Positions 41,350 to 50,980 of a stretch of 64,000 nt of DNA are shown one piece after another (within the stretch, counting starts at the first letter, position 1; each line of letters starts with the position of its first letter). The notes under the pieces were generated by a model, which did no database searches, was not told the DNA's origin, and was given only the letters and a program-made list of their open reading frames with translations. The stretch is taken from the NCBI RefSeq assembly GCF_018139565.1, contig NZ_JAGSPK010000001.1:124001-188000 (forward strand), read 5' to 3'. This DNA is from Cognatundibacterium rivi. Lineage in GTDB: Bacteria > Pseudomonadota > Gammaproteobacteria > Burkholderiales > Burkholderiaceae_D. A program made the translations under genes and the position numbers.

Positions 41350-43710
41350 TCAGCTGATGGCAGACGCTGGCGGTACGCACGCCGGTAAGCTGAACCAGAA
41401 TGTTGAGCCTTCGCCGGGGCAACTCAGGAAAAAAATTTCGCCATGCATTTTTTCGACCAGCGCTTTGGTGATGGCGAGTCCTAAACCGGTTCCTCCCTGG
41501 CGACGGGTATTGGTGCCGTCAGCCTGCGTAAACGGTTCAAATAATTGCGTCTGAAAATCGAGTGGAATACCGGGGCCGCGATCACTGACGGCAATATGAT
41601 AATGGCTTTGCTCCCGGTAAATTCTGACGGTCACGCTTTCACCCTCGGGGGAAAATTTAGCCGCGTTCGAGATCAGATTTGCCATTACCTGCATCAGTCT
41701 GTCGTGGTCACCGAGGCTCCACGCCTGCATCACTTGCTGTTCCATGATCAGCCCGACGCGCAACGAGCTGGTGTAGGCTTCGTTGGCTTCCATCGCATTG
41801 TGCAGCATCTCGATCAGATCGACGGGCTCTGAACGGATATGCATTTTGCCGTTGTTCAGTTTATCGATGTCGAGAATATCGTTGACCAGATTCACCAGGC
41901 GCTTGCTGTTATTGTGCGCGATCCGTATCAATTGCCGGGCCGCGTCGGGTAAGGTGCCGCCGACGCCGGATTCCAGCAAACCGAGTGAGCCGCGGATTGA
42001 GGTCAGCGGTGTGCGCAGTTCGTGACTGACCATCGACACGAATTCTGTTTTGAGTTGATTAATACGCAAGCGTTCGCTGATGTCCATGACGAAGACGACC
42101 CACTCGCGCGGCGAATTTTCCAGATAGCCCAGACCTACCAGCACCGGTATTGCCGAGCCATCCGCACGTCGCAGCATGACTTCGAACGGCGCCGTGGTAC
42201 CGGTGCTGAGCATTTCTGTATATGCCTGATGTACCAGATACTGATCCGGCTCTGACAACACGACTCGCCACAGAAATTGTTCTGCCAGCAGTTGTTCGCG
42301 CGTGTAGCCCGACAACTGACAAAACATGCGGTTCACATCCGTCAGACGGGAGCCGTCACTGCCATACAAAATACCGATCAGGCTGGAATTCATGATGCGC
42401 TGTAAGCGGCTCTCGCTTTCGCGTAGCGCATCCAGCGTTTTTCTTTGTCCGGTGATATCTTCTATCATCCAGACCGCCCCTTTTTCATAGGTTTCAGCGG
42501 GCAGGGCGCGACCAGCGACGCGCGCCATAAACGACTCGCCATTGGCGCGCCGCAGATACCATTCGAGTTCCACCAGTTCGTCGGCTTCCAGGCTCGGGAT
42601 TACCGCCTGACCGAAGGCGCGGTAGTCTTCATCGTTGTGGTAAAGAAAAGTGGTTTTTACGCCGATCATGGATTTCGCATCCGGGAAGCGGCACAAATCG
42701 GCCAGAGCCTCATTGGCGCGGATGATGACACCATTACTGACGAACATAATTCCCACCGGCGCGTTGGCGATCAGAATTTCCAGCTCACGTGCCAGTTCTT
42801 TATAACGGACATTATTCGAGCGCAGCAATTCCTGATTCAACTGCAATTGTTCTTCTGTGCGTTTGCGTTCTGTAATGTCGATGTGGGTGCCGACGATACG
42901 CACGGCGCGCTGATTTTCATCCCATTCGACAGCCGCCCCCAGCGACATAATCCAGCGCCATTCGCCTGCCCGGTTTTTCTGTCGGAACTCGGCGTGGTAA
43001 TCGGTTTTGCCTTTTGAGGCAAAATGGATGCGATAGGCTTCTTTTATTCCGGCAACATCATCCGGATGCACGCTGTGTTTCCAGAAGTAATCCCAGAATG
43101 CAAACGGATCGGCAAATTCTTCGATCGAGTGTTCGATCATATTGCTATATTCGGGACTGAAGGTGGCCGCGCCGGTATTGAGATTGATGTCGTACAAACC
43201 CTGATTGGAGGCCTGCATGACCAGTCGCCGCTGTTGTTCCGCCGTAATTAAACTGCGCTCGGTCTGTTTGCTGCGGGTCTGATCCATAAAGCAGCCATGC
43301 CATAGCAGGCTGCCGTCGGCCTGCAGTTCCGGGCTGGCCTCACCTGCCATCCAGCGTTCTTCGCCACTTCTGAGAACGATGCGGAATTCATGCGTCCAGA
43401 CGTGCAGATGTTCAGCTGCGGTGCGGACGCTGAGCAGGAATGCAGATAAATCTGCCGGATGTACTTTGCTGAACAGAATATTGATATCTGCGCACAGTTC
43501 CGCCGCAGTAAATTCAAACAAGCGTTCGACCGCCTGGCTTACATAATTGAAACAAAAGCGTTCGGCGGAAAAACGTTGATACTGAAAAAAAACGGCTGGC
43601 AGAAAGCGCGAGAAATTATTCAGCAAGGCCTGGCTGACTTTCAGTGCGTTCAGCTCTGCTGCCGTGATCTCTGCAGCAGCCGGGTTTGGTGGCGTTGGTG
43701 TGACAGACAT
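41350..43710 (-). CDS. soluble multi-PAS sensor histidine kinase
   Basis: A 786-residue kinase without clear membrane segments. About four PAS domains in series occupy residues 40-550 (PAC-type linkers seen as [47 protein letters not shown]), then the HisKA box [19 protein letters not shown] with His near 567, and a HATPase domain with N box [14 protein letters not shown]1 [10 protein letters not shown] and G2 [19 protein letters not shown]. No receiver domain and no response-regulator gene nearby, so it is an orphan whose partner lies elsewhere. Confidence 0.9.
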   Translation of the reverse strand: MSVTPTPPNPAAAEITAAELNALKVSQALLNNFSRFLPAVFFQYQRFSAERFCFNYVSQAVERLFEFTAAELCADINILFSKVHPADLSAFLLSVRTAAEHLHVWTHEFRIVLRSGEERWMAGEASPELQADGSLLWHGCFMDQTRSKQTERSLITAEQQRRLVMQASNQGLYDINLNTGAATFSPEYSNMIEHSIEEFADPFAFWDYFWKHSVHPDDVAGIKEAYRIHFASKGKTDYHAEFRQKNRAGEWRWIMSLGAAVEWDENQRAVRIVGTHIDITERKRTEEQLQLNQELLRSNNVRYKELARELEILIANAPVGIMFVSNGVIIRANEALADLCRFPDAKSMIGVKTTFLYHNDEDYRAFGQAVIPSLEADELVELEWYLRRANGESFMARVAGRALPAETYEKGAVWMIEDITGQRKTLDALRESESRLQRIMNSSLIGILYGSDGSRLTDVNRMFCQLSGYTREQLLAEQFLWRVVLSEPDQYLVHQAYTEMLSTGTTAPFEVMLRRADGSAIPVLVGLGYLENSPREWVVFVMDISERLRINQLKTEFVSMVSHELRTPLTSIRGSLGLLESGVGGTLPDAARQLIRIAHNNSKRLVNLVNDILDIDKLNNGKMHIRSEPVDLIEMLHNAMEANEAYTSSLRVGLIMEQQVMQAWSLGDHDRLMQVMANLISNAAKFSPEGESVTVRIYREQSHYHIAVSDRGPGIPLDFQTQLFEPFTQADGTNTRRQGGTGLGLAITKALVEKMHGEIFFLSCPGEGSTFWFSLPACVPPASAIS

Positions 43711-43844
43711 CAGCTTGCTTAAAAAACAGAAAAAATGGGCAGAAAAATTGGGTGATCAACGCACTACCGATATCATGCCCGTGACCGGCAGCGAGCCGCT
43801 GCTGCCGTTGGCGCGTATCTCAGATGACAGCAGTAAGCCTGATG

Positions 43845-44324
43845 TTATGGGTGCTGCGTGATGATTTGATTGAAGAAATCATACACGCCTTGCTCACTCA
43901 TTTTGCGTGCATCCGATAATTCACCGCCTTTCGATGCAAACAAGACACTGTTATCTGCTTTTAAAACGACAGCGGCCGGAATGCCTTTCTTAATCGGGTT
44001 GCCGTAGCTGTTTGCCAGCACCAGATTTTTATCAAACTGACCAACATCGACTTTGACCAGCACGAATTTGCTGGCGATCAGGGCAGCGCTTTGTCCTTGC
44101 ATAGAACGATCGAGCTCTAGACAATCTTTGCACCAGTTCGCGCCGAAAATCACCAGCACTTTTTTGTTAGTGGCCTGTGCCTGCGTCAGCGCCTTGGCAA
44201 CTGCAGCAGGGGCATCGGCCGTTTCGTCATATGGTCTGGCAACATCGGCGTGCGCGACGTTGAGTGCAAGACCAAGAGTGCATGCGGAAATGAGTCTGAA
44301 GATAAAGGAGAAAGTTTTTTTCAT
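43845..44324 (-). CDS. exported thioredoxin-fold protein
   Basis: A 159-residue protein; the ATG at 44324 gives a signal peptide (MKKTFSFIFRLISACTLGLALNVAHA). The thioredoxin-fold active site is NWCKDCLELD near residue 65, a CxxC motif, with the cis-Pro region KKGIPAAVVLKAD later. It probably works as a periplasmic thiol-disulfide reductant or thioredoxin_7-type protein. A LexA box lies about 90 bp upstream, but its orientation is symmetric and dinB on the other side is the more likely target. Confidence 0.8.
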   Translation of the reverse strand: MKKTFSFIFRLISACTLGLALNVAHADVARPYDETADAPAAVAKALTQAQATNKKVLVIFGANWCKDCLELDRSMQGQSAALIASKFVLVKVDVGQFDKNLVLANSYGNPIKKGIPAAVVLKADNSVLFASKGGELSDARKMSEQGVYDFFNQIITQHP

Positions 44325-44414
44325 GCTGAAGCCCGAGGAAAGGAAAACTTTCAGATAGTGACGTAATTTTTGTGCTTTGTCATCGCTGATCTGGCGCAAA
44401 ACAGGTGTAATTAA

Positions 44415-44430
44415 CTGTATGTTTATACAG
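44415..44430. promoter_or_regulatory. LexA box upstream of dinB
   Basis: CTGTATGTTTATACAG is a perfect CTGT-N8-ACAG operator with AT flanks. It lies 170 bp before the dinB ATG, so dinB would have a leader of up to 165 nt. Confidence 0.8.
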
Positions 44431-44599
44431 TTTTGTGACAGAAAACAGATAAAATAGACAGATTCAGGACAGTGATACGTGGGCTTAACAATTCATTCAT
44501 TGTGATTCCTGCAAATGTATCCGGCACATGAAAATCAGATGACCAGGATATTGATGTCTTGTCTATCGCAGATGAAATTTTCTTACTGATATTGTCAAT

Positions 44600-45778
44600 A
44601 TGACGCTGACTCCAACGTTGAATCCTGAGTTGATTCATACGCGCCGCATTGCGCATTTAGATATGGATGCATTTTATGCATCCGTAGAGCTGTTGCGTTA
44701 TCCGGAACTGAAAGGGCATCCGGTTGTGATCGGCGGGCGTCAGGAGTATGCGCCCATCGTTGATGAAGATGGCAGTCGCCGGTTTTTTTATCTGAAAAAT
44801 TATGCGGGTCGCGGCGTCGCGACGACTTCCACATATGAGGCGCGCGCACTTGGGGTTTTTTCTGCGATGGGTCTGATGAAAGCGGCGCAATTAGCGCCGG
44901 ATGCATTTTTATTGCCGGCGAATTTTGATGCGTATCGCCATTATTCAAGGTTGTTCAAAAATGCCGTTGCCAGTATCGCACCTGAGATTGAAGACCGGGG
45001 CATCGATGAAATCTATATTGATTTGAGCAGCATTCCTGAAGAGTCGGCGACGCTCGCTGCAAGAATTAAACAAGCGGTTGTCGCGGTAACGGGCTTGTCC
45101 TGCTCAATTTGCGTCGCGCCGAACAAGTTATTGGCCAAGATCGGTTCCGAGTTAGATAAACCCAATGGCTTGACGATTTTAAATGCGGCCGATATCCCGC
45201 AGCGGATATGGCCTTTACCTGTAAAGAAAATAAATGGCATCGGCCCAAAAGCAGCGGAACAGTTGCTGCGCCTGAATATCGTCACTATCGGGCAATTGGC
45301 CGAGGCTGATCCTGAAATGCTACAGAATACCTTCGGGCGAAATTATGCGTTATGGCTGTATAACAGTGCACGCGGTATCGACGAGCGGGAAATCACAACA
45401 AGTTCAGACCCTAAAGTGATTAGTCGTGAGACGACTTTTGAGCGTGACTTGCATGCACATCGTGATCGCGAAACGTTGTCGGTCATCTTTACCGATCTCT
45501 GTAAACGCTTGAGCAATGATCTCAGAAATAAAGGCTATGTCTGTCGCACGATAGGGATCAAGGTCCGGTACGCGGATTTCCGTATTGCGACCCGGGACAT
45601 CCGATTGCCAGCGACAACGGCAAGCGCAGAAGTGATCCGCCGGTATGCCGGTGAGTGTGTACGCCGCTTACCTTTGGATCAAAAACTGCGCTTGCTCGGT
45701 GTGAAGGCCAGCAGTTTGTCTAAAGCAGGAGCTGATGAAGACAAAACAAAGCAATTGCAAATTGATTTGTTCAACTGA
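44600..45778 (+). CDS. dinB: Y-family DNA polymerase IV
   Basis: Translesion polymerase of 392 residues. Catalytic acidic residues are in LDMDAFYASVE near residue 20 and GIDEIYIDLSS near 131; the helix-hairpin-helix INGIGPKAAEQLLRL is near 213. The C-terminus QLQIDLFN resembles a beta-clamp-binding motif. Residues 48-70 (RQEYAPIVDEDGSRRFFYL) form an insertion relative to E. coli DinB between strand and fingers. A LexA box upstream indicates SOS control. No imuAB genes nearby. Confidence 0.93.
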   Translation: MTLTPTLNPELIHTRRIAHLDMDAFYASVELLRYPELKGHPVVIGGRQEYAPIVDEDGSRRFFYLKNYAGRGVATTSTYEARALGVFSAMGLMKAAQLAPDAFLLPANFDAYRHYSRLFKNAVASIAPEIEDRGIDEIYIDLSSIPEESATLAARIKQAVVAVTGLSCSICVAPNKLLAKIGSELDKPNGLTILNAADIPQRIWPLPVKKINGIGPKAAEQLLRLNIVTIGQLAEADPEMLQNTFGRNYALWLYNSARGIDEREITTSSDPKVISRETTFERDLHAHRDRETLSVIFTDLCKRLSNDLRNKGYVCRTIGIKVRYADFRIATRDIRLPATTASAEVIRRYAGECVRRLPLDQKLRLLGVKASSLSKAGADEDKTKQLQIDLFN

Positions 45779-45807
45779 TCATCGTCACCTATTCGGATGT
45801 ATACGCA

Positions 45808-46929
45808 TCAGACGGCCTGACGAAAGCGCTGTATTGCGGCATTGACCATCCCTTCGGTACTGCCACTTTCATCATATTGATGACGAAGATAATGGGCGTC
45901 GTTGCCTACATGCGCAATTTGTTCTAAATGCGAGAGCGCTTCCTGGCTGCCGAGCGTTGCAGCATAAGGTTCCATGCGTCGCAGACTGGTTAAAATGTCT
46001 TCGCGTAATGAACAACCGACATAAGTCTTGGGATGTACCACGGTTCCATCAAGGCCGAAGCGGCATGCCTGAAAGCGGTTATAGTTGTAGACAAGGTAGT
46101 CGTCTTCTTCTGGTGCTGCTTCGCGTTTTTCTAACAAATAGGCACATAGCATTTGCAGATAGGCGGCCAATGCTGCCGCCCGTTCCACTGTCAGTGGCGT
46201 ATCGCAGACGCGGAGTTCTATCGTTCCGTATTCAGGTTTTGGCCGGATATCCCAATAAAAATCTTTCATGCTTTTGACGACACCGGTCTTTTCCATTTTC
46301 GCGAAATACTGATGTTCAAAATCGTCCCACTTCAATAGAAATGGTGCGCGGCCCGATAAGGGAAACGCAAACACCGAGTTCAGCCTGGCGGAATTGAACA
46401 GGGTATCGCCGCCCTGAACGTAGGGCGATGACGCCGATAACGCGATGAAATGCGGAACATAGCGGCTCAGTGCATGCAACAGGAACAAAGCGTTGTCGCC
46501 AGAAGTGCAACCGATATGAACGTGCTGCCCGAAAATCGTGAATTGTTTGGCCAGATAGCCATACAGTTGCGAAACCTCTTTAAAGCGTGGCTTGGAATAA
46601 ATTTTCCGGTCGGTCCATTTTTGAAACGGATGTGTACCGCCACCGCAGATACCGATATTGAGCCGGTCTGCTGCCGTTACGAGTGTGTCGCGTATCTCTT
46701 GCAGTTGCTTTTCTATGCCGTTGTGATTGCGTTGAACATCGGTACAAATCTCTATCATGCTTTCCGTAATTTCGGGCGTGACGTTTCCCGGAAACGGCGC
46801 GCGTTTCAGGAGATGCAATAAATCAGGGCTGGCGGGTGTTAAATCAAAACTCGATAAGCTGATCAATTGCAACTCAAGTTCCACACCGACCGACAAGGCT
46901 TCTGAATCGTTGAATATTTCTAATGGCAT
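45808..46929 (-). CDS. ybdK: YbdK-type carboxylate-amine ligase
   Basis: A 373-residue ATP-dependent ligase of the glutamate-cysteine ligase 2 family with weak glutamate-cysteine ligase activity in E. coli. Motifs: SVGVELELQLI near residue 14, GTHPFQKWTDRKIYS near 99, FGQHVHIGC near 133, and the C-terminal ELRVCDTPLTVERAAALAAYLQ. It overlaps the transcription unit of the antiporter gene, with the two separated by one base, so both are cotranscribed. Confidence 0.9.
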   Translation of the reverse strand: MPLEIFNDSEALSVGVELELQLISLSSFDLTPASPDLLHLLKRAPFPGNVTPEITESMIEICTDVQRNHNGIEKQLQEIRDTLVTAADRLNIGICGGGTHPFQKWTDRKIYSKPRFKEVSQLYGYLAKQFTIFGQHVHIGCTSGDNALFLLHALSRYVPHFIALSASSPYVQGGDTLFNSARLNSVFAFPLSGRAPFLLKWDDFEHQYFAKMEKTGVVKSMKDFYWDIRPKPEYGTIELRVCDTPLTVERAAALAAYLQMLCAYLLEKREAAPEEDDYLVYNYNRFQACRFGLDGTVVHPKTYVGCSLREDILTSLRRMEPYAATLGSQEALSHLEQIAHVGNDAHYLRHQYDESGSTEGMVNAAIQRFRQAV

Positions 46930-46930
46930 G

Positions 46931-48118
46931 TTATTTCTCCGAATGTTCAGGGGTTTCCTGCGCCCAGATCAGTGCGCGTTGTGTTAACAGCGGGCCGATA
47001 ATTTCCAGCAGTAAGGTCATCGCGGCCAAAGCTGTCAATTCATCGACTAAAGCGATACCCAGATAGCGTGTTTGTTCCAGCATCAGAATGACAAAAACCG
47101 AAATGGGTGACAGCGCCAGACCCGTCAGCAGACCTTTGCGATAGGTGATTCCGCTGATGCGGGCAAACGCCGTACTGGCTGCGGCTTTCGTGAGCAGGCG
47201 GGCACAAACCAGCAGAATACCCAGACCTGCGCCTGCCCAGACGCGTGACCATTCCAGTGTTGATGCTGCATAAAAAAACAGCATGACTGTCAGCATATCT
47301 CCCAGCGCGCCGAAATTGCGCTGCGCCTGATTCAGCGTTACGCGCCGGTGACGCGCCATTAAGCCAAAACTCAGCGTGGCCAGGATAGGTGAAAGTTTCG
47401 CGACATGAGTCAGTGCCACCAATGCGATGACGGCAAAGGCAAATGCAATCGTTGCATCGCGCGCCAGACTGCCAAGCTCACGCAACACCAGCGGCAGTAA
47501 AATGCCAAACGCTGCACCCAGCAAAGCGGATAAAACTAATACCTGAAGGCTGCCGGTGATCGCTTGCAAGATACTGCCGGAGCTCTGGAATATCCAGAAG
47601 GCGACAACCACCTTGAACGTGAATACGGCGAGCACACAATTTATCGCGGTCAAATGCAATATCCGCTCTGTCACCTGACCCGCGCTGCGCTGTTCGTTGA
47701 TGACGCGCAGAATCCCGGCGGGAGAGGTCGACATCGCCAAGGCGGCAAGCAATAATGCGGTGAAGTTAGTGCTCCCGTACCATTGTGCGATAGCAAACAC
47801 GACGATAAAGCTCACGCCTGATTCGAGCACTCCGGTAATGCCTATCCACGGATTGGTGCGCAACCAGCGTAAATTAATCCGGTAGCCAAATTCAAACAGA
47901 ATCAAGCCGAAGGCAACATTGGCCATCAGCAGTAGGGAGCTATTATCCGGCAGCGTTAAGATGCCCCATTGCACATTCGCCAGAGCAAAGCCACATAAGC
48001 CATAGCTGCTGATGCGGGGTAAGCCAGTCCATCGATACAGAAATTCCCCAGCCAGCCACGTCAGGGCAATTGCTAAAGGCCACATGAGTTCGGGGGTCAT
48101 AAAATTGATGTCGGGCAT
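46931..48118 (-). CDS. cation:proton antiporter (CPA2-type)
   Basis: A 395-residue inner-membrane protein with 11-13 hydrophobic segments, of the monovalent cation/proton antiporter-2 type. Features include NVAFGLILFEFGYRINLRWL near residue 95 and LAMSTSPAGILRVINE near 137, where S-P replaces the common D-x-P ion site arrangement, plus MLFFYAASTLEW near 290. No C-terminal RCK/TrkA-N domain, so regulation by nucleotides is not expected. It is the first gene of the unit with ybdK. Confidence 0.85.
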   Translation of the reverse strand: MPDINFMTPELMWPLAIALTWLAGEFLYRWTGLPRISSYGLCGFALANVQWGILTLPDNSSLLLMANVAFGLILFEFGYRINLRWLRTNPWIGITGVLESGVSFIVVFAIAQWYGSTNFTALLLAALAMSTSPAGILRVINEQRSAGQVTERILHLTAINCVLAVFTFKVVVAFWIFQSSGSILQAITGSLQVLVLSALLGAAFGILLPLVLRELGSLARDATIAFAFAVIALVALTHVAKLSPILATLSFGLMARHRRVTLNQAQRNFGALGDMLTVMLFFYAASTLEWSRVWAGAGLGILLVCARLLTKAAASTAFARISGITYRKGLLTGLALSPISVFVILMLEQTRYLGIALVDELTALAAMTLLLEIIGPLLTQRALIWAQETPEHSEK

Positions 48119-48558
48119 GCTTCCGCCTTTCTTAGGTTTTATGTTGATCGCATCACATCGTTGAACAAATGTTCAGGTATGGATGCAGAGAAAGTCGCCA
48201 TGTTTCCAGCAACAAGATGTGGGCGGATCACCTTGTCGCTGAAGCCGCAGATGTTCAGTGCCTGTTGACCTGAACCTTACCTGGGCCGGTTCAGATTTGT
48301 ATCGGATGTCCAGCCAGTGTTGCAGGTGTAGTTGTTGTCGTTTAGCCCGTTAAATTGAGATGCTCAGGCGGGTACCACTGAATTTAAATTAATGGATGAC
48401 AGCAGATTGCGATGCGGTCGGATGCACGTTGCGCTGACGATTCCCGTCGCTGAGGAGGCAGAGATGCCGGAACAGACGCAAAAGCATCAAATACATTCAA
48501 GCAAATTATATTTGCGTAAATATATATATGATACACTTTAAATCGTTGGAGGTTCTTA
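48119..48558. promoter_or_regulatory. divergent gap between antiporter and marR
   Basis: This 440-bp gap contains a perfect small palindrome TGAACA-AA-TGTTCA at 48162-48175, 44 bp before the antiporter ATG, a possible operator. Near the marR side the AT-rich stretch TTTGCGTAAATATATATATG (48508 onward) and a GGAGG ribosome site are visible. No gene seen. Confidence 0.4.
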
Positions 48559-49086
48559 ATGACGAAAAAAGCCATCTCAAAAAAGGCAAAAGTTTTAGTG
48601 GTAGAGGAGAGCGATAGCGATGCGCAGGCGCGTCTTGAAATATTAAAAAAAATGCGCATCGTGATTCGTGCTGCTCAACAGCATTCCTTATGGATAGAAA
48701 AGCAATGCGGTGTGAATGGCGCGCAGTTATGGCTGATGCAGGAGCTGCATGAAGAACCTGATTCGCGCGTAGGAGAGCTGGCGAAAAAGCTGGCGATTCA
48801 TCAAACCACGGCGAGCAATTTGCTCGATGGTCTGGAGAAGCGTGGCTATGTGAGCAAGATGCGTGATCCGAAAGATCAGCGGGTGGTCAGAGTCAGTTTG
48901 ACGGAAGAAGGAATGAATGTATTTTTACGTTCCCCCAGACCGGCACGTGGTTTATTGCCAGAAGCATTGCGGCAGCTGGACACCGAAAAAATCCAGGAAT
49001 TGAACAGCGGGCTGCAGGGCTTGCTCGACAGCATCGATGCCCTGGATGAAGGATTCGCATTGTTGCCGCTGCCCTTTACGATGTAG
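48559..49086 (+). CDS. MarR-family transcription regulator
   Basis: A 175-residue regulator with a basic, lysine-rich N-terminal tail (residues 1-12) and a winged helix. Typical MarR pieces: QLWLMQELHEEPDSRVGELAKKL near 58, HQTTASNLLDGLEKRGYVSK near 82 and the wing DPKDQRVVRVSLTEEG near 105. It starts at an ATG behind GGAGG. Its own divergent neighbour, the antiporter unit, is a candidate target along with itself. A terminator follows. Confidence 0.9.
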   Translation: MTKKAISKKAKVLVVEESDSDAQARLEILKKMRIVIRAAQQHSLWIEKQCGVNGAQLWLMQELHEEPDSRVGELAKKLAIHQTTASNLLDGLEKRGYVSKMRDPKDQRVVRVSLTEEGMNVFLRSPRPARGLLPEALRQLDTEKIQELNSGLQGLLDSIDALDEGFALLPLPFTM

Positions 49087-49134
49087 TGGAGTAAAAAAGA
49101 ACAGCCGAAAGCCGAATTTTGCTTTCTGTGATCG

Positions 49135-49158
49135 CCTCCCCGTTGGGAGGATTTTTTT
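49135..49158 (+). terminator. terminator after marR
   Basis: CCTCCC (49135-49140), CGTT loop, GGGAGG (49145-49150), ATTTTTTT. Confidence 0.88.
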
Positions 49159-49262
49159 AGCTTTTTGAAAAATTTGTTAAGCATGGCGCCGGAAAATCAG
49201 GGGATGCCGGAGAACATGCTCATTACCCAAAAGCCCCGAATTTACTTCCGAAGGAGATTCAA

Positions 49263-49784
49263 ATGCGCGTTCTTACTCTGGCAAGCAGTTTTACCATCGC
49301 GACTGCATTACTTGCCGGTTGCAGCACACCACCGAAAGTGGCAGAAAAACCGGCGGAAGCGCCAGCAACGCCTGTGGTGCAAGACAATCGTGCGGTCGCG
49401 ACAGTCACGGCGCCCGTGATTGATCCCTTAAATGATCCAAAAAATATCCTGTCCAAGCGCAGCGTTTATTTTGATTTTGATGCGTATGTGGTGAAACCTG
49501 AGTATGCGAATATTGTCTCCGCGCACTCAACTTATATCCGCGACGGCAAAAGTCGTAAAGTCCTGATTCAAGGCAATACCGATGAGCGCGGTGGCAGCGA
49601 ATACAATCTCGCACTGGGTCAGAAACGTGCGGAAGCCTTGCGCAAGGCGATGGTGATGTTGGGTACACCGGACGGCCAGATTGAGGCCGTGTCATACGGT
49701 AAAGAAAAACCTAAGGCCACTGGCCACGACGAAGCATCCTGGGCAGAAAATCGCCGTGATGACATCGTGTACACCAGCCGCTAA
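49263..49784 (+). CDS. Pal-like OmpA-family peptidoglycan-associated lipoprotein
   Basis: A 173-residue outer-membrane lipoprotein: lipobox LLAGCS with Cys at residue 20, a proline/alanine-rich linker, and an OmpA C-terminal domain binding diaminopimelate in peptidoglycan (SVYFDFDAYVV, IQGNTDERGGSEYNLALGQKRA, AENRRDDI). It matches Pal in layout, but tolB and tolQRA are not beside it, so it may be an extra copy. AAGGAG precedes the ATG and a hairpin terminator follows. Confidence 0.85.
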   Translation: MRVLTLASSFTIATALLAGCSTPPKVAEKPAEAPATPVVQDNRAVATVTAPVIDPLNDPKNILSKRSVYFDFDAYVVKPEYANIVSAHSTYIRDGKSRKVLIQGNTDERGGSEYNLALGQKRAEALRKAMVMLGTPDGQIEAVSYGKEKPKATGHDEASWAENRRDDIVYTSR

Positions 49785-49810
49785 TTCATCATCGTCTGTG
49801 TTTCTCATTG

Positions 49811-49850
49811 GTCCCTACTGCACCAGCGGCAGTGGGGACTTTGATCTTTA
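49811..49850 (+). terminator. terminator after the Pal-like gene
   Basis: GTCCCTACTG (49811-49820) pairs with CAGTGGGGAC (49830-49839) with one mismatch pair, then a T-rich tail. Confidence 0.65.
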
Positions 49851-49926
49851 AGAATGTGCGTTAACGTGTGTGTTAAAAGTGAGCGTTAAGAGTGAACTAC
49901 ATGTCGCACACTGCAGCAAATATAAA

Positions 49927-50727
49927 ATGATGCGACTACGATATCTGGTATGGATTTTCTTTTTTTGTGCAAGCAGTGCTTACGCGAAGTCATTTGATTC
50001 GGAACATATTCTGGTGGTCGATGATGCCAGTGGAAAAGTGATACTGGAAAAAAATGCGAATAACATTACACCCATTGCGTCACTTACCAAGCTGATGACG
50101 GCGATGCTGGTGATTGACAGCCATGCCGCCATGGATGAAAAAATCACGGTGGAAGAAGCTGATGTTGATAAGGTCAAGCACAGTTCCTCACGCTTGCCTG
50201 TTGGCAGCACTTTAACGCGCGGTGAAATGCTGCAAATTGCATTGATGTCGTCAGAAAACCGGGCGGCTTCCGCGCTGGCTCGTCATTATCCGGGCGGCTA
50301 TCCGGCGTTTGTGGCCGCCGCTGCGGCCAAGATGAAAGCGCTTGGAATGACGCAGACGGTGATCGTCGAGCCGACTGGTTTGTCGCCGCAAAACGTGTCC
50401 ACCGCCGCAGATTTAATGAAACTGGCAAAGGCGGCATCTCAATACAAACTGATCCGCGAAGTGACCTCGGATGAGGCTGAGCAACTGCATGTCAGGCGCA
50501 GGGATATCGAATTTCATAATACCAACAGCCTGGTCGGCAAAAATGGCTGGAAGATTTTGCTGTCCAAAACCGGATTTACGAATGAGGCGGGCAGTTGCCT
50601 GATCATGCAGATACTTATCGCAAAAAAGAAGGCAACGATGGTCATATTGAAGGCCAGAGCCAAATCGACCCGGTTGAGAGATATCGTCAATATTCGTCGC
50701 CTGCTGGAAGCCCGTTTTGATGACTGA
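49927..50727 (+). CDS. pbpG: D-alanyl-D-alanine endopeptidase (PBP7-type)
   Basis: A 266-residue periplasmic serine enzyme that cleaves peptidoglycan cross-links. The ATG at 49927 gives a signal peptide ending ASSAYA-KSF. Class C penicillin-binding motifs: SLTKLM (SxxK, Ser near residue 52), SSEN (SxN type, near 114) and KTGFTNEAG (near 213). The frame is open further upstream with a non-signal leader, which I reject. No strong ribosome site. Single-gene unit. Confidence 0.9.
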   Translation: MMRLRYLVWIFFFCASSAYAKSFDSEHILVVDDASGKVILEKNANNITPIASLTKLMTAMLVIDSHAAMDEKITVEEADVDKVKHSSSRLPVGSTLTRGEMLQIALMSSENRAASALARHYPGGYPAFVAAAAAKMKALGMTQTVIVEPTGLSPQNVSTAADLMKLAKAASQYKLIREVTSDEAEQLHVRRRDIEFHNTNSLVGKNGWKILLSKTGFTNEAGSCLIMQILIAKKKATMVILKARAKSTRLRDIVNIRRLLEARFDD

Positions 50728-50831
50728 TATTCGCCTCAATGCAATCCTTGCGTGATTCAGAGGCAGGAGTTCAGAACCAGCCAGCCCGTTGCAACGGCAT
50801 TGCCGGGCTGATTTAGCGGTGATTTGACCGG

Positions 50832-50915
50832 AAATATACTGGGGGGGAGTATTATTTAAAGCCCTTTAAACATAAGGACATGAAGCCTATTTCATGAAAA
50901 AGCAGGGGGAGTATA
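50832..50915. repeat. dispersed intergenic repeat, copy 4
   Basis: AATATACTGGGGGGGAGTATT, AAGCCC, then GGGGGAGTAT at 50906-50915. It has the same plan and orientation as copy 3. It lies between pbpG and the solute-binding protein gene. Confidence 0.75.
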
Positions 50916-50980
50916 TAGAAATGCCCGCTCTTGCAGCATCGATATAAGCACAAATATCTGTGTAGATATCAGTACAGACA

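Noticed and set aside
43711-43844. GCAGCGAGCCGCTGC hairpin as an attenuator near the histidine kinase gene
   Set aside because: Small stem in a short gap with no T-tract or leader peptide; likely chance.
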